Origin: Methanosarcina sp. UBA293
GTDB lineage: Archaea; Halobacteriota; Methanosarcinia; Methanosarcinales; Methanosarcinaceae
Length of the DNA stretch: 24,594 bases
Reading direction: 5' to 3'
Assembly (NCBI GenBank): GCA_002499445.1
Contig: DALS01000005.1
Location: forward strand, 1-24,594
A program made the position numbers and the translations under genes. The notes under the pieces were generated by a model, which worked only from the letters and a program-made list of their open reading frames with translations, did not search any database and was not told the origin of the DNA. Shown here one piece after another: positions 23,177 through 24,594 of the stretch (its first letter is position 1; the number at the start of each line of letters is the position of its first letter).

Positions 23177-23698
23177 ATGGGTAGAAGAACTCGAATAATT
23201 AACGATCCTTCCTATTTAGTACCATTACTCAGGACATTTGGGTCAAGAACTCATAAAAAAATATTCGATGCACTTTCAAACAGATGGATGACCAAAACTG
23301 AAATTGACGAGTTTATAGGTTCAGACTCGTCAAAAAGCCTTCACATTCTAAAAAAAGCTGGACTTCTTGAGAGTCAGTGGAGAGTTCCAGAGGCAGGGCA
23401 AAAGCCCTCCAAGGAGTACCACAGTTCATATTCCAAAGTTCAGGTTAATTTCCAGTGTTCTTTTGAGGATTTGAGTGATATCATTATGCTGACCTTCAAG
23501 CCATATGAAGAAGTCAAAGATGCAATAGAAAATCTGGAAATGCTGGTAGAAGAAGGCAACACTTCCATGAGCAACCTCACGAGGACACTTAATAAAAATC
23601 CGTTTTATATCTGTGCTGTTGCTCGTAGATCTGAAAGGCTCTCAGTAATGGGACAAAGGTTAAAACTAATTGAGGATGTAGAGGAGAACTACGATTGA
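23177..23698 (+). CDS. ArsR-like winged-helix transcriptional regulator
   Basis: This 173-aa cytoplasmic protein begins with a winged-helix region (about 10-75): LLRTFGSRTHKKIFDALS, then WMTKTEIDEFIG and a recognition-helix-like SDSSKSLHILKKAGLLES, followed by a wing. This is the layout of ArsR-type archaeal regulators. The C-terminal half is helical and of unknown function, with no obvious metal site. The ATG at 23177 has GGAGAGGAG upstream. Its stop overlaps the next regulator gene (TGATG), so the two are made together. The target is unknown; its position after dhs allows but does not prove autoregulation of this cluster. Confidence 0.72.
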   Translation: MGRRTRIINDPSYLVPLLRTFGSRTHKKIFDALSNRWMTKTEIDEFIGSDSSKSLHILKKAGLLESQWRVPEAGQKPSKEYHSSYSKVQVNFQCSFEDLSDIIMLTFKPYEEVKDAIENLEMLVEEGNTSMSNLTRTLNKNPFYICAVARRSERLSVMGQRLKLIEDVEENYD

Positions 23699-24486
23699 TG
23701 ATCAAAATCCTCCAGACTAAAAGCGGAGTAACCAAGTTTCAGGTCCTTATCGAAATTGCAGCCCGCCAGCCCAATGTAAGACAAAAAGAAATAGCCGCAA
23801 AGATTGGAATCACTCCCCAGGCAGTCTCGGAATATATTAAAGAACTTGTAAGCGATGGGCTGATTGTTACTGAGGGTCGCGTCCGGTACAGGATTACAAA
23901 AGAGGGTGTAGAATGGGTTCTTGAAAATGCCACTGAAATGAAGCGGTATGCTCGTTTTGTCATGGAGGATATAATCAGCCATGTCTCAACTTGGACAGCC
24001 ATAACAAAAGAGGATGTAAAAGAGGGGCAGCAGGTATACCTGAAAATGGAAAAGGGGCTCCTGTACGTAAGCAGCATTGAAAAAACAGGTGCTTCAGGCA
24101 ATGTAATCTCCGATGCAGCTGCAGGAGAAGATGTAGGAGTAACAAGCCTTAAAGGTCTGATTGACCTGGAAAATGCTACAATTACAATCTGCAAGGTTCC
24201 CAGGGTTGAGCGCGGAGGGTCAAGAAAAGTGGATATCGAACGGTTGAGAACCCTGGCAAGCTCAAAACCCTATATAGCAGCTATCGGCGTGGAAGCGCTC
24301 ATTTCTCTGCGAAAGCTTGGCGTAACCCCTAATGTTATGTTCGGAACCAACGAGTCAGTTATTGAGGCTGCATATCATGGTCTATCGTCCCTCGTAGTCT
24401 CAGTGGATGAACAAGTTTCTTCCCTTCTTAATAGACTAGAGACCGAAAACCTTGAGTACGAGCTCGTAGACCTGACGCTCGAGTAA
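23698..24486 (+). CDS. MarR-like winged-helix regulator (COG1497-type, archaeal)
   Basis: This 262-aa protein has an N-terminal winged helix (about 10-75): FQVLIEIAARQPNVRQKEIAAKIG, the recognition helix ITPQAVSEYIKELVSDGLI, and the wing VRYRITKEG. A C-terminal alpha/beta domain (about 100-262), with SSKPYIAAIGVEALISLRKLG and FGTNESVIEAAYHGLSSLVV, looks like a ligand-sensing fold. This matches archaeal regulators I know as COG1497. The ATG at 23698 overlaps the stop of the preceding regulator; a TTG at 23695 in the same frame has a better-spaced GGAG and could also be used. Two overlapping regulators suggest joint action. The ligand is unknown. Confidence 0.75.
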   Translation: MIKILQTKSGVTKFQVLIEIAARQPNVRQKEIAAKIGITPQAVSEYIKELVSDGLIVTEGRVRYRITKEGVEWVLENATEMKRYARFVMEDIISHVSTWTAITKEDVKEGQQVYLKMEKGLLYVSSIEKTGASGNVISDAAAGEDVGVTSLKGLIDLENATITICKVPRVERGGSRKVDIERLRTLASSKPYIAAIGVEALISLRKLGVTPNVMFGTNESVIEAAYHGLSSLVVSVDEQVSSLLNRLETENLEYELVDLTLE

Positions 24487-24497
24487 CCCCTCCTAAC

Positions 24498-24524
24498 TTT
24501 TAAATAGGTTCCACAGACCTGTGG
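24498..24524 (+). promoter_or_regulatory. TATA-like box followed by a palindrome (promoter with candidate operator)
   Basis: TTTTAAATA (24498-24506) fits an archaeal TATA box. The 14-base palindrome CCACAGACCTGTGG (24511-24524, six-base arms) lies between it and the expected start site near 24530. A repressor bound there could block transcription of whatever lies to the right of the window; the upstream regulators are natural candidates. Confidence 0.45.
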
Positions 24525-24561
24525 GTTTGGGTAAAAAACTTTTATCTTTCCAGATAGTCAG

Positions 24562-24593
24562 CAACCGCTGAGCCGCAACCGTTGCGCCGGTTG
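24562..24593 (+). other. Nested hairpin at the right edge of the window
   Basis: CAACCG (24562-24567) pairs with CGGTTG (24588-24593). Within it CGCAA (24574-24578) pairs with TTGCG (24582-24586) around CCG. The segment is far more GC-rich than the flanking intergenic DNA and lies about 30 bases after the predicted transcription start. It could begin a structured leader or an untranslated RNA. The window ends here, so no identity can be given. Confidence 0.35.
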
Positions 24594-24594
24594 A

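Overview
The window looks like chromosomal DNA of a methanogenic archaeon of the Methanosarcina group. The basis is the gene content: a two-domain UPF0228 membrane protein (a family I know almost only from Methanosarcina), DUF1622 membrane proteins, pyruvoyl-dependent arginine decarboxylase, deoxyhypusine synthase and archaeal-type leucyl-tRNA synthetase. Promoters are TATA-like, ribosome-binding sites are GGAG/GGTGA-like, and intergenic DNA is long and AT-rich. The species cannot be named from the sequence alone.

Bases 1-6733 (minus strand) hold a DISARM-type anti-phage system that runs off the left edge. Read 5'->3' it has a cytosine-C5 DNA methyltransferase (drmMII), an overlapping MutY/Mig-like HhH-GPD DNA glycosylase, an AT-rich gap with its own promoter, the large helicase drmA, and the first 245 codons of drmB. 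The expected fourth gene, drmC (PLD nuclease), would lie outside the window. The notable point is the glycosylase. A mismatch glycosylase coupled to a 5mC methylase is the arrangement known from M.MthTI/Mig, where it repairs T:G mismatches left by deamination of 5mC. Here it appears built into a DISARM locus. The layout suggests two transcription units, 'modify and repair' (drmMII plus glycosylase) and 'restrict' (drmA-drmB), and an inverted repeat flanks the likely methylase promoter.

Bases 6950-13617 carry a PepN-type M1 aminopeptidase, an exported two-repeat DUF1259 protein, the UPF0228 protein and two tandem paralogous DUF1622 membrane proteins. Bases 14105-18267 are a likely thrC-leuS operon ending in a strong hairpin plus T-tract terminator. 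Bases 18590-20680 (minus strand) hold an HNH endonuclease gene, with an in-frame open tail beyond its stop codon, and a nitrilase-family amidohydrolase interrupted by a Thr-Asn-Ser microsatellite.

Bases 21278-24486 (plus strand) hold pdaD (agmatine synthesis), deoxyhypusine synthase (eIF5A/aIF5A modification, which uses a polyamine donor), and two overlapping winged-helix regulator genes. The window ends in a promoter-like site and a nested hairpin that may begin another gene or RNA. I saw no rRNA, tRNA, CRISPR array or insertion sequence. The AT-rich DISARM block contrasts with the more GC-rich housekeeping genes beside it, which fits a horizontally acquired defence locus.
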